Shown here piece by piece: positions 1-5,697 of a stretch of 13,471 nt of DNA. The translations under genes and the position numbers were made by a program. The DNA comes from Patescibacteria group bacterium (GTDB taxonomy: Bacteria > Patescibacteriota > Minisyncoccia > Phycocordibacterales > Phycocordibacteraceae), in assembly GCA_018826405.1 (NCBI GenBank), contig JAHJZL010000042.1, positions 1 to 13,471 on the forward strand, read 5' to 3'. The notes under the pieces are model-generated. The model was not told the DNA's origin and made no database searches. It worked only from the letters and a program-made list of their open reading frames with translations. Within the stretch, counting starts at the first letter, position 1. Each line of letters begins with the position of its first letter.

Positions 1-1172
1 CTGCAGAGATTAGGTATGGCCGCATTCCAGTGCTCGAGAAAGAGCTTGAGACAAAATCAAAGAGACTAAAGACACTCCAGAAGTCTCGCCGTATTCTGCA
101 TGAAGAGGTAACTGAGCAGGAGATTGCAGGAGTAGTTGCTCGCTGGACGGGTATTCCTGTCTCCAAGATGCTTGAGGAGGAGGCTGCAAAGCTTGGGCGC
201 ATGGAGGAGGCGCTTAAGGCTGCTGTTATTGGGCAAGACAATGCCGTTAAGATTATTTCAGACGCTGTGAAGCGCTCTCGTGTGGGTATTGCTGATCCGC
301 ACCGTCCTATCGGATCGTTCCTGTTCCTTGGTCCTACGGGAGTTGGAAAGACAGAACTTTCACGCAAGCTTGCTGAGTTCATGTTTAACGACAAGGAATC
401 ACTCGTGCGCGTTGATATGAGTGAGTTTATGGAGAAGCACTCCATAGCAAAGCTTATAGGCGCACCCCCAGGCTACGTAGGGTACGAAGAGGCAGGATCA
501 CTTACTGAGCGTATTCGCCATCGTCCGTATGCTGTTGTGCTCTTTGACGAGATTGAAAAGGCGCACCCTGAGGTGTTTAACATTCTGCTTCAGGTACTTG
601 ATTCAGGACACCTAACAGACGGAAAGGGTCGCAAGGTGAACTTCAAGAACACCATCATCGTACTCACTTCAAACATTGGTGCTGAGTACATTGATCGCAT
701 GGCAAATATTGGATTCAACATTGATGGCGAGGACGACAAGGCACAGTATGAGCAGGTTAAAGAGAAGGTCATGGGAGCTCTGAAGAATCACTTCCGCCCT
801 GAGTTCCTCAATCGTCTCGACGACATTGTCATGTTTGATGTGCTTGGAAAGGACACCCTTGCTCAGATTATCGAGAACCAGGTTGCCGAAATTGTAGAGC
901 GACTCTCAGGAAAGCGCATTACGCTTTCAATTGCTCCCGATGTGCGCTCTTGGCTTGCTGAGAAGGGGTATAACCCTCAGTACGGCGCAAGACCTCTCAA
1001 GCGTGCCATTCAGGACCATATTCTGACTCCTATAGCCACTATTATGGTTGGCAAAGGGATTATGGAAGGAGGAGCTGTTTCCGTGACCCTTAAGAACGGA
1101 GAGCCATCTTTTGAGGTTTCAAAGGCCCCAAAGCGAAAGCGGGTTACGGCCAAGGCTAAGGCCGTTGCATAG
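1..1172 (+). CDS. clpB: ATP-dependent disaggregase ClpB, C-terminal part (5' end outside the window)
   Basis: The reading frame is open to the window edge (first full codon at base 3) and begins with AEIRYGRIP, the end of the ClpB middle coiled-coil domain, so the GTG at 30 is internal and not a start. About 389 residues remain. They hold the linker RWTGIPV and the complete second AAA+ module: Walker A GPTGVGKTE (from base 330), pore loop GYVGYEEAG, Walker B VVLFDEIEKAH, sensor-1 LTSN, arginine-finger region FRPEFLNRLDD and sensor-2 GARPLKRAI. ClpB is a cytoplasmic hexamer that threads aggregated proteins through its pore together with DnaK. The M-domain remnant favours ClpB over ClpA or ClpC. 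The C-terminus ends in a basic Lys/Arg/Ala-rich tail (KAPKRKRVTAKAKAVA). No terminator is seen before rpmG, which starts 31 nt downstream. Confidence 0.96.
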   Translation, partial: AEIRYGRIPVLEKELETKSKRLKTLQKSRRILHEEVTEQEIAGVVARWTGIPVSKMLEEEAAKLGRMEEALKAAVIGQDNAVKIISDAVKRSRVGIADPHRPIGSFLFLGPTGVGKTELSRKLAEFMFNDKESLVRVDMSEFMEKHSIAKLIGAPPGYVGYEEAGSLTERIRHRPYAVVLFDEIEKAHPEVFNILLQVLDSGHLTDGKGRKVNFKNTIIVLTSNIGAEYIDRMANIGFNIDGEDDKAQYEQVKEKVMGALKNHFRPEFLNRLDDIVMFDVLGKDTLAQIIENQVAEIVERLSGKRITLSIAPDVRSWLAEKGYNPQYGARPLKRAIQDHILTPIATIMVGKGIMEGGAVSVTLKNGEPSFEVSKAPKRKRVTAKAKAVA

Positions 1173-1184
1173 GAGCACGTCTAC

Positions 1185-1193
1185 TGCTATAGT
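1185..1193 (+). promoter_or_regulatory. Extended -10 promoter of rpmG (TGC-TATAGT)
   Basis: TG at 1185-1186, one base, then TATAGT at 1188-1193, a near-consensus extended -10. The rpmG ATG follows after 10 nt, so the transcript would have almost no leader. A 7-bp inverted repeat (ATAGGAG 1169-1175 / CTCCTAT 1195-1201) brackets it. The short leader contains CCTCC, anti-SD-like rather than SD-like, which fits initiation without Shine-Dalgarno pairing. The promoter call is inferred from sequence only. Confidence 0.55.
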
Positions 1194-1203
1194 CCTCCTA
1201 TCT

Positions 1204-1356
1204 ATGTCACAGGATCGCCTCATCATATTGCGCTCAGCGTCAGGACACGTCCGCCGCTCTCGCAAGAATAAGAAGAAAGTAGAGCGTAAGATTGAACTTA
1301 AGAAGTTTGATCCAAACACTCGCACTCGCGAAATCTACAAGGAAGTTAAGAAGTAG
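1204..1356 (+). CDS. rpmG: 50S ribosomal protein L33 (cysteine-free type)
   Basis: A 50-residue protein starting MSQDRLIIL and ending ELKKFDPNTRTREIYKEVKK. The C-terminal half matches the L33 signature (KKFDP...YKE.K); the KNKKK segment corresponds to the family's TKNK region. L33 binds 23S rRNA near the E site. No cysteine is present, so this is the zinc-independent form. A longer frame open upstream (from 1111) overlaps the end of clpB and adds residues unlike L33. The ATG at 1204 gives the family's usual length and lies 10 nt after a -10 box. A strong terminator follows the stop, so the gene is probably monocistronic. Confidence 0.9.
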   Translation: MSQDRLIILRSASGHVRRSRKNKKKVERKIELKKFDPNTRTREIYKEVKK

Positions 1357-1362
1357 AGAAAG

Positions 1363-1383
1363 CCGCCCCAAAGGGCGGTTTTT
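1363..1383 (+). terminator. Rho-independent terminator after rpmG
   Basis: Stem CCGCCC (1363-1368) / GGGCGG (1373-1378) with a CAAA loop, followed by TTTTT at 1379-1383. It lies 6 nt after the rpmG stop codon. Confidence 0.9.
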
Positions 1384-1393
1384 CTATAATGGA

Positions 1394-1418
1394 AATACCC
1401 ATCACTTAGACGGGTATT
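1394..1418 (-). terminator. Weak hairpin terminator of the leftward unknown gene
   Basis: A 7-bp inverted repeat, AATACCC (1394-1400) / GGGTATT (1412-1418), overlaps the stop codon of the leftward gene. On the minus strand it is followed only by a moderately T-rich stretch, so termination may be weak. Its position right at the stop lends some support to that gene being real. Confidence 0.4.
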
Positions 1419-1716
1419 ATATAAGTTGCTTGAGGCTCAGAACCTTAACTGCTCGGTGCATGATCGTGGAGATGCCGAGCCCCTCGCACATCTTCAATTG
1501 AGCCTTGTTTATCGCTTCAGGCTCGCTTTCCGCGCGAATCTCCAAGGTACATTCGGTGCCGTGCGCTAGCATGAACACGTTGCTGAATTCGCATCTAACT
1601 TCCCATAGAGAAGTCATGTTCTTCTCCATTTCTAAGGAATACAGAAATACCATACCGTATTTGAACTTAGTTGCCAGCACACTGTTATTTTTGACATGCA
1701 ATAGTCTGTAGGGCAT
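1417..1716 (-). CDS. Hypothetical protein, 99 aa
   Basis: I do not recognise this protein. It starts MPYRLLHVKNN at an ATG and ends LSLKQLI. It has a mixed, soluble-looking composition with no signal peptide or membrane helix; three scattered cysteines show no zinc pattern. Evidence for a real gene is circumstantial. It fills the gap between rpmG and the divergent gene at 1751, has a hairpin at its stop, and has a TATTAT -10-like hexamer (1737-1732, minus strand) 15 nt before the ATG. There is no Shine-Dalgarno. The overlapping rightward frames at 1292-1501 and 1505-1711 look less protein-like. It converges on rpmG. Confidence 0.5.
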   Translation of the reverse strand: MPYRLLHVKNNSVLATKFKYGMVFLYSLEMEKNMTSLWEVRCEFSNVFMLAHGTECTLEIRAESEPEAINKAQLKMCEGLGISTIMHRAVKVLSLKQLI

Positions 1717-1719
1717 AGT
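1691..1719 (+). promoter_or_regulatory. Classical -35/-10 promoter of the 1751 gene
   Basis: Perfect -35 TTGACA (1691-1696), 17-bp spacer, then CATAGT (1714-1719; 4 of 6 bases of TATAAT). It predicts a leader of about 25 nt carrying a Shine-Dalgarno. The -10 overlaps the start codon of the leftward gene, so the two transcription units are interlocked. Confidence 0.55.
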
Positions 1720-1738
1720 CCATCAACACCCATAATAG

Positions 1739-1747
1739 AAGGAGAGG
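1739..1747 (+). promoter_or_regulatory. Strong Shine-Dalgarno AAGGAGAGG of the 1751 gene
   Basis: AAGGAGAGG ends 3 nt before the ATG, with the GGAG core 6 nt upstream. Most other genes in the window lack any such site. The same nine bases plus the next A precede the TTG-started membrane-protein gene at 11988. Confidence 0.75.
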
Positions 1748-1750
1748 ACC

Positions 1751-2062
1751 ATGGGCTACGTTGTAGCGCTCCGCTATAAAGCCAAAGCGGGCGCGTATGT
1801 GGGAGTCATTACCTGGACACAGTTCACATCGAGCGAGGCATTCGACAAGTGGTTCTCGTCTCAGGACGAGCATGAAATTGTCGAGCGGGGCATCACCGAG
1901 GCGCGCGCACTGGAGCTCGCGGATTCAACGCCGACGAAGTGCCTTCTCATGGCCGCTGTTGAGGATCACTGCAACAAGCAGACGGGCGAACCGTATCCTG
2001 ATCGGCTTATGGCTGAAATACGGCACATTCTGAGCGAAGCCCAGAAGAGAGAAGCGGCCTGA
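1751..2062 (+). CDS. Small conserved-looking hypothetical protein, 103 aa
   Basis: Starts MGYVVALRYKAKAG at an ATG with a strong Shine-Dalgarno and a TTGACA promoter, and ends at TGA before a terminator, so it is a self-contained gene. No signal peptide or membrane helix is visible. The N-terminal half is beta-like (VVALRYK, YVGVITW), followed by an aromatic segment (FDKWF) and an acidic/helical region (EIVERGITEARALELA, then PYPDRLMAEIRHILSEAQKR). From memory, short proteins of this form (a basic Y-V start, GV.TW, FDKW, ERG.TE..A.EL) recur in Parcubacteria as unassigned proteins, but I cannot check that here. Codons are richer in G/C third positions (GCG, GAG, CTC) than in neighbouring genes. 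Function unknown. Confidence 0.75.
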   Translation: MGYVVALRYKAKAGAYVGVITWTQFTSSEAFDKWFSSQDEHEIVERGITEARALELADSTPTKCLLMAAVEDHCNKQTGEPYPDRLMAEIRHILSEAQKREAA

Positions 2063-2082
2063 ACCGAACACAAACAAACACA

Positions 2083-2117
2083 CCGTCTTGCTTATTTAGC
2101 AGGGCGGCTTTTCTTTA
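2083..2117 (+). terminator. Rho-independent terminator after the 1751 gene
   Basis: Ten-pair stem CCGTCTTGCT (2083-2092) / AGCAGGGCGG (2098-2107) with two G-U pairs and a TATTT loop, followed by CTTTTCTTT. The opposite strand is also T-rich beyond the stem (TGTGTTTGTTTG), so it could also stop the leftward tRNA-Trp transcript. Confidence 0.8.
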
Positions 2118-2139
2118 TCGCAATGACTTACGAATGTAG

Positions 2140-2210
2140 CGGGCCCACGAGGAATCGAACCTCGGCCGACGGTTTTGGAGACCGACGTTCTACCATTAAA
2201 CTATAGGCCC
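2140..2210 (-). tRNA. tRNA-Trp (anticodon CCA)
   Basis: The minus strand folds as a complete cloverleaf of 71 nt. The acceptor stem GGGCCTA / TGGGCCC has one T-G pair and discriminator G. The D arm is GTTT...GAAC, the anticodon stem TCGGT/ACCGA encloses loop CTCCAAA, and the T arm is CGAGG-TTCGATT-CCTCG. Anticodon CCA reads UGG. No CCA end is encoded. Two -10-like hexamers lie upstream on the minus strand: TATAGT (2236-2231), and TGG-TATCGT (hexamer 2226-2221), which is 10 nt from the mature 5' end. Confidence 0.95.
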
Positions 2211-2269
2211 TTCGTTTGACACGATACCAGACTATAGGGTGTGGGAAAAGAAGCGGGACGTACAAGCCT

Positions 2270-2280
2270 TGCTATACAAT
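2270..2280 (+). promoter_or_regulatory. Promoter of the pilin-hydrolase operon, probably leaderless
   Basis: TGC (2270-2272) followed by TATACAAT; TACAAT at 2275-2280 matches the -10 consensus at 5 of 6 bases. The ATG at 2287 is exactly 6 nt beyond, so the expected transcription start falls on or next to the A of the start codon. No Shine-Dalgarno is present. Confidence 0.6.
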
Positions 2281-2286
2281 ACGTAT

Positions 2287-3318
2287 ATGAACAGGCTCTG
2301 GGCCCCCGTGCTTCTTTCTATACTCCTCCTGGGTTCGCTCCCCGCATCTGCGCACGCAGCGAGTCTGCCTCTGCTTGATCCTAATTGGCACCTCGTACCT
2401 GATGCGTCAGAACTAGACCCAACCTGCCTTCCAGGCTCCCCTTTGGGCTTTGCGGGTACACTGCAGCTCATTCAGAACGTCATGAACGGTATGGTGTCTC
2501 TCGGCATTATTGTCTTTGTGCTTGTGATTATGTTCTCGGGAGTCCTCTGGATACTTACAGCAACCAACCCTGAGAATCATTCAAAGGCAAAGCAAATGCT
2601 CACGAATGCTGTTATAGGATTCCTGATTATGCTCTCAGGCTGGATTATTGTGGACTTCGTTATGAAGACACTCTATGACGGAGAGACTTCAGGCTTTGGT
2701 CCTTGGAACACCATTCTTATTGGAGGAGACTATTGCATCACGGCTCCAGACGAAGCACCTCCAGGACTTGCTACAGGAATAACTCAAATCCCTGGGAGTG
2801 GCGGAGGGCACGCAGGAGGGCCTGCATCGGTGGGAACAGGGAGTTGTTCTCCTTCAACAATCTTTTCAGAAGCCGCTGCTGGCGGATATCCAATAACTCA
2901 AGAACAAGCAAACACGCTTTCTTGTATTGCAAAACCAGAAAGTTCTTGCGGAACAAACATATCTGGAGCTAGAACTGTTGATGGAAGACCAACAACAGCG
3001 CACGGTATGTTTCAAATTGTGATGGGGTACAGCGACACTTGTCACAGTCTAAATATTCCAGTCTGTACGGCAGCAGCTAAGCGCGCCGGGTGGACGGGAA
3101 CAGGAAACCTAAACTGCTCGCAGGCGTTTAGTGGAGGACGAGTTAAGGCTGGCAAAGAAGAGCTTGCGCGAGTGTGTCGAGCTGCTGCTGCGAATATAAC
3201 TTGTAACGTTGCTGCCGCCGCGTGTCTTTTGAAAGAGCGACCAAGTTTTAGTGATTGGACTGCAGACCCGCGCAGTTACGCGCAGAAGGCATGTGTCGCT
3301 AAATTCTCAGGAAGGTAA
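2287..3318 (+). CDS. Secreted pilin-like (VirB2/TrbC-type) protein fused to a lysozyme/lytic-transglycosylase-like domain
   Basis: 343 residues from the ATG at 2287. An upstream GTG (2239) would put 16 charged residues before a clean signal peptide and is rejected. Order: signal peptide 1-24 (cleavage probably after SAHA); a pilin-like module with GTLQLIQNVMN at about 57-67, hydrophobic helices at about 67-91 and 106-128, and FGPWNTIL; a Gly/Pro-rich linker about 154-186; then a cysteine-rich C-terminal domain with ten cysteines. That domain has IAKPESSCG (candidate catalytic Glu218) and AHGMFQI (240-244). This pairing, a Glu followed by G-[LM]-F-Q-I, is typical of goose-type lysozymes and SLT transglycosylases, which cut the glycan strands of peptidoglycan. 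The N-terminal module resembles the two-helix pilins of type IV secretion. The protein should sit in the membrane with the enzyme domain outside; the even cysteine count suggests disulfides. First gene of a three-gene operon. The pilin call is firmer than the enzyme call. Confidence 0.8.
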   Translation: MNRLWAPVLLSILLLGSLPASAHAASLPLLDPNWHLVPDASELDPTCLPGSPLGFAGTLQLIQNVMNGMVSLGIIVFVLVIMFSGVLWILTATNPENHSKAKQMLTNAVIGFLIMLSGWIIVDFVMKTLYDGETSGFGPWNTILIGGDYCITAPDEAPPGLATGITQIPGSGGGHAGGPASVGTGSCSPSTIFSEAAAGGYPITQEQANTLSCIAKPESSCGTNISGARTVDGRPTTAHGMFQIVMGYSDTCHSLNIPVCTAAAKRAGWTGTGNLNCSQAFSGGRVKAGKEELARVCRAAAANITCNVAAAACLLKERPSFSDWTADPRSYAQKACVAKFSGR

Positions 3319-3327
3319 TATAGCTAT

Positions 3328-3900
3328 ATGAAAAACCGTACTCTAATTATCATCGCATCAATACTCCTCGCCCTTGCTGTAGCTATTGTGCTTGCCGTAG
3401 CCTTTGTACTTCTAACTGGAAGCAAGAGCACAGAAAACCCTGGTGATGATCAACTTATTCCAACAGGAGGACTGTTTCCTTCTGGATTTGATACAACCGA
3501 AACAACAAGTATTTCAAGTTCAGAAGGGGAGCTCGTAGTTAATGATTTCTTGCATAACGGAGAGACTGTGGCAGACCCCGTTAACCCTGGAAACTATGTG
3601 CTTGCTGGAGACATCGGATACTGTCTTGCAGACGGAACCTGCCCACAAGGAGCTGATAGCGAGCGCTTCTCAATTTCATTCGATCAACAGAAGCAATTCT
3701 TCACAGTTATTCTCCTTAAAGAGCCCCTCAACGAGTCTCGTCTCGCTGCTGAGACCTTCTTAATAGAGCGCCTCGGAGTTTCAAGAGAAGAACTCTGTCT
3801 TTTAAACGCATATGTTGGTATTCCATACTGGATTAATGATCGCTTTGCAGACGGAACTGTGGGCTTCAGTGCCTGTCCGCAATCGGTTAAACTTCCCTAG
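3328..3900 (+). CDS. Membrane-anchored protein of unknown function in the pilin operon, 190 aa
   Basis: Starts MKNRTLIIIAS, 9 nt after the stop of the previous gene; AGGAAGG at 3309-3315 may act as a somewhat distant Shine-Dalgarno. Residues about 6-30 form one hydrophobic helix without a clear cleavage site or lipobox, so it is probably an N-terminal anchor. A Ser/Thr/Gly-rich stretch (about 31-66) leads to a soluble outer domain of about 120 residues. This has four cysteines (99, 105, 157, 183), consistent with two disulfides, and segments GYCLADGTC, SREELCLLN and PYWINDRFADGTVGFSAC. No enzyme motif is recognised. The position between two pilin-hydrolase genes suggests a partner, scaffold or inhibitor of those enzymes, but nothing in the sequence decides between these. 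Confidence 0.85.
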   Translation: MKNRTLIIIASILLALAVAIVLAVAFVLLTGSKSTENPGDDQLIPTGGLFPSGFDTTETTSISSSEGELVVNDFLHNGETVADPVNPGNYVLAGDIGYCLADGTCPQGADSERFSISFDQQKQFFTVILLKEPLNESRLAAETFLIERLGVSREELCLLNAYVGIPYWINDRFADGTVGFSACPQSVKLP

Positions 3901-3903
3901 TAC

Positions 3904-4824
3904 ATGAAATATTTCTTCCTTCCGCTCCTGCTTCTAATTTTTGCAACTACACCGCTTTCGGCATTCGCAGCTCAAGCATCATTCTTTGGTCCTATTGTTC
4001 CTGAGATTTGTAATGCGTGTCCATGTGGATTTGGAGGCGTTATGCAGCTCATTCAGAACGTCATGAATATCATGATTTCGTTCTCCATCATCTTCGCAAC
4101 AATCATAATTGCGTGGGGAGGAGCGCTCTACATCTTCTCTTCTGCAAATCCAGAGAGTAGGAGTACTGCAAACAAAATGCTCATCAATGCAGCTGTAGGC
4201 ATCATGATTGTTCTTTCTGCCTGGCTCATTGTGGACTTTGTAATGAAGACGCTCTACGGAGGTCAATTTGGTCCCTGGAACACAATCCTAACGGGAACAG
4301 GCGAAGACTGTATCCAAAAGAAGGATACACAACCACTCTTTGGGGGAACTATTAATACAGTTCCTGGAGGAGGAGGCGGTGGAGGCACAGGGGGAGGTGG
4401 TACGGGCACTCCTGGAAGTCTGACGCACGCACAAGCTGCAGCAATTCTACAAGCTGCTGGTATTAGTGTTTCTTCTAGCGGCAACTGTTCAGACAAAACT
4501 AATCCAAGATGTACATCTTTGGACGGTATGCATGAGAGCACTATGAAGCAGGTTGTTGCTCTGAAGGAGAGTTGTGGCTGCGACATCGTTGTTACAGGAG
4601 GAACTGAGACGGGACACTCTTCAGGACACAGTAATGGATACAAGATCGATATACGCACGGGAACCACTATCAATACGTATCTTCAGGGACTACGCTCTCT
4701 AGGAGCAACAAGTCAGGGCTACCCAAGGTATGCAGACCGTTGCGGGAATGTGTATATGCACGAAAGCAACCCAGACCACTGGGACATCAATGTAACGCAA
4801 GGCGTGTGCAGTCCGCTTAGGTAG
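3904..4824 (+). CDS. Secreted pilin-like (VirB2/TrbC-type) protein fused to an M15 peptidase-like domain
   Basis: 306 residues, starting 3 nt after the previous stop. Order: signal peptide 1-22 (AFA|A); a short loop with CNACPCG; a pilin-like module with GGVMQLIQNVMN at 44-55, helices at about 53-79 and 92-114, then VDFVMKTLYGG and FGPWNTILTG; a glycine-rich linker about 154-171; and a C-terminal domain of about 130 residues. That domain has VVTGGTETGHSSGHSNGYKIDI, whose H-x2-G-x3-D pattern (His242, Asp249) fits the zinc-binding motif of M15 D-Ala-D-Ala carboxypeptidases, and a late HWDI (His292) where M15 enzymes have their third zinc ligand. The acidic residue usually three positions before that His is not in the normal place (Glu287 is at -5, Asp291 at -1), so activity is uncertain. 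The first 130 residues are clearly paralogous to the protein at 2287. It converges on miaA with an 8-bp overlap. Confidence 0.8.
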   Translation: MKYFFLPLLLLIFATTPLSAFAAQASFFGPIVPEICNACPCGFGGVMQLIQNVMNIMISFSIIFATIIIAWGGALYIFSSANPESRSTANKMLINAAVGIMIVLSAWLIVDFVMKTLYGGQFGPWNTILTGTGEDCIQKKDTQPLFGGTINTVPGGGGGGGTGGGGTGTPGSLTHAQAAAILQAAGISVSSSGNCSDKTNPRCTSLDGMHESTMKQVVALKESCGCDIVVTGGTETGHSSGHSNGYKIDIRTGTTINTYLQGLRSLGATSQGYPRYADRCGNVYMHESNPDHWDINVTQGVCSPLR

Positions 4825-5647
4825 TGAGCGAGCGAAGCCAGCTCTTTTGGTGACGTGCGTAGTGCCAAAGTCTGGAAGAGAGATGGGGAAGTAAAGATGC
4901 TTCGCTCCTCTCGTCACGCAAGTACTCTCCGATAACCTTGTATTCAAGCCCAAGCTCGTTCAGTCTGTCGTCTCCAACATAGGCACGAACTGTGCGGACT
5001 TCGTCAACAAGTCCACGAGCAAACGCAGACTCAAGCCTTGATACGATACGCTCGCGGAGCACGTCGCGCTCTGGATTGCAGACTTCCCAGTCAATTTCAT
5101 ACGCAGGTTCTGTACGCTCTCGCTCTGGAACGGTGCCTCGGTCATGAATAATTTCAAGCGCGCGAATAATGCGGCGTTTGTTGTTTGGATCTAGTCTGCT
5201 TGCTCTGCGTGGGTCTAGTTTTTCAACCTCTTCCATAAGTTCTTCCGCTGAACGCATTTCAAGTTCTGCACGAAGCACTTCATTCTTTGGGGTGCCTTCT
5301 GGAAGTCCGTACAAAAGGGCATCAAAGTAAAAGTGAGTTCCGCCTGCAAGAATGGGTTGTTTGCCTCGGGCCCGCATGTCAGCAATAAGTCTTTCGGCGT
5401 CTCTAACAAAGTCTCCTGCGCTATATATTTCCTTTGGATCTAGAACATCAATAAGATGATGGGGAATACCCTGCATCTCCTCAACAGAAATCTTTTCCGT
5501 TCCAATGTCAAGCATTTTATACACCTGGCGAGAATCAACAGAGATAACTTCGCCATCAAGTTCCTGGGCAAGTTCAATGGCTCGCGCAGACTTGCCTGAG
5601 GCAGTAGGGCCGATTACGCCAATAAGCGGAGGGGGGTCAGTGGTCAC
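4817..5647 (-). CDS. miaA: tRNA dimethylallyltransferase MiaA
   Basis: 276 residues from a GTG start. MiaA transfers a dimethylallyl group to N6 of A37 in tRNAs that read codons starting with U, stabilising codon-anticodon pairing. Visible motifs: P-loop GPTASGKS (13-20), DSRQVYK (38-44; the Asp is the general base), AGGTHFY (101-107), DPNNKRRIIRALE, and near the C-terminus WHYARHQKSWL, matching the family's R-Q-x-x-W element. The length is slightly under the usual 300 or so. Both tRNAs in this window, Trp(CCA) and Leu(CAA), carry AA after the anticodon and belong to the class MiaA modifies. It is divergent from ahpC across 50 nt and overlaps the end of the pilin operon by 8 bp. Confidence 0.95.
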   Translation of the reverse strand: MTTDPPPLIGVIGPTASGKSARAIELAQELDGEVISVDSRQVYKMLDIGTEKISVEEMQGIPHHLIDVLDPKEIYSAGDFVRDAERLIADMRARGKQPILAGGTHFYFDALLYGLPEGTPKNEVLRAELEMRSAEELMEEVEKLDPRRASRLDPNNKRRIIRALEIIHDRGTVPERERTEPAYEIDWEVCNPERDVLRERIVSRLESAFARGLVDEVRTVRAYVGDDRLNELGLEYKVIGEYLRDERSEASLLPHLSSRLWHYARHQKSWLRSLTT

Positions 5648-5660
5648 AGTATGTAGCCGG

Positions 5661-5670
5661 ATGGTATCAT
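5661..5670. promoter_or_regulatory. Symmetric extended -10 region shared by miaA and ahpC
   Basis: ATGGTATCAT is a near-palindrome. Rightward it reads TGG-TATCAT (5662-5670), leftward TGA-TACCAT on the minus strand, so each strand shows an extended -10. The ahpC ATG lies 27 nt to the right and the miaA GTG 13 nt to the left. It is the only plausible -10 for either gene in the 50-nt gap. Inferred from sequence only. Confidence 0.5.
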
Positions 5671-5697
5671 TACTGAAACGTAACGAAAAGATTAAGT

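Noticed and set aside
1111..1203. Longer rpmG start inside clpB
   Set aside because: It would add about 31 residues unlike L33 and overlap the clpB end; the ATG at 1204 gives the family's normal length.
2239..2286. GTG-started extension of the first pilin-hydrolase gene
   Set aside because: It adds 16 mostly charged or polar residues before a clean signal peptide and runs through the probable -10 box. The ATG at 2287 fits both the signal peptide and the promoter spacing.
4263..4673. Leftward 136-aa open frame with a proline run
   Set aside because: The proline run is the antisense of the glycine-rich linker of the M15-fusion gene; a shadow.
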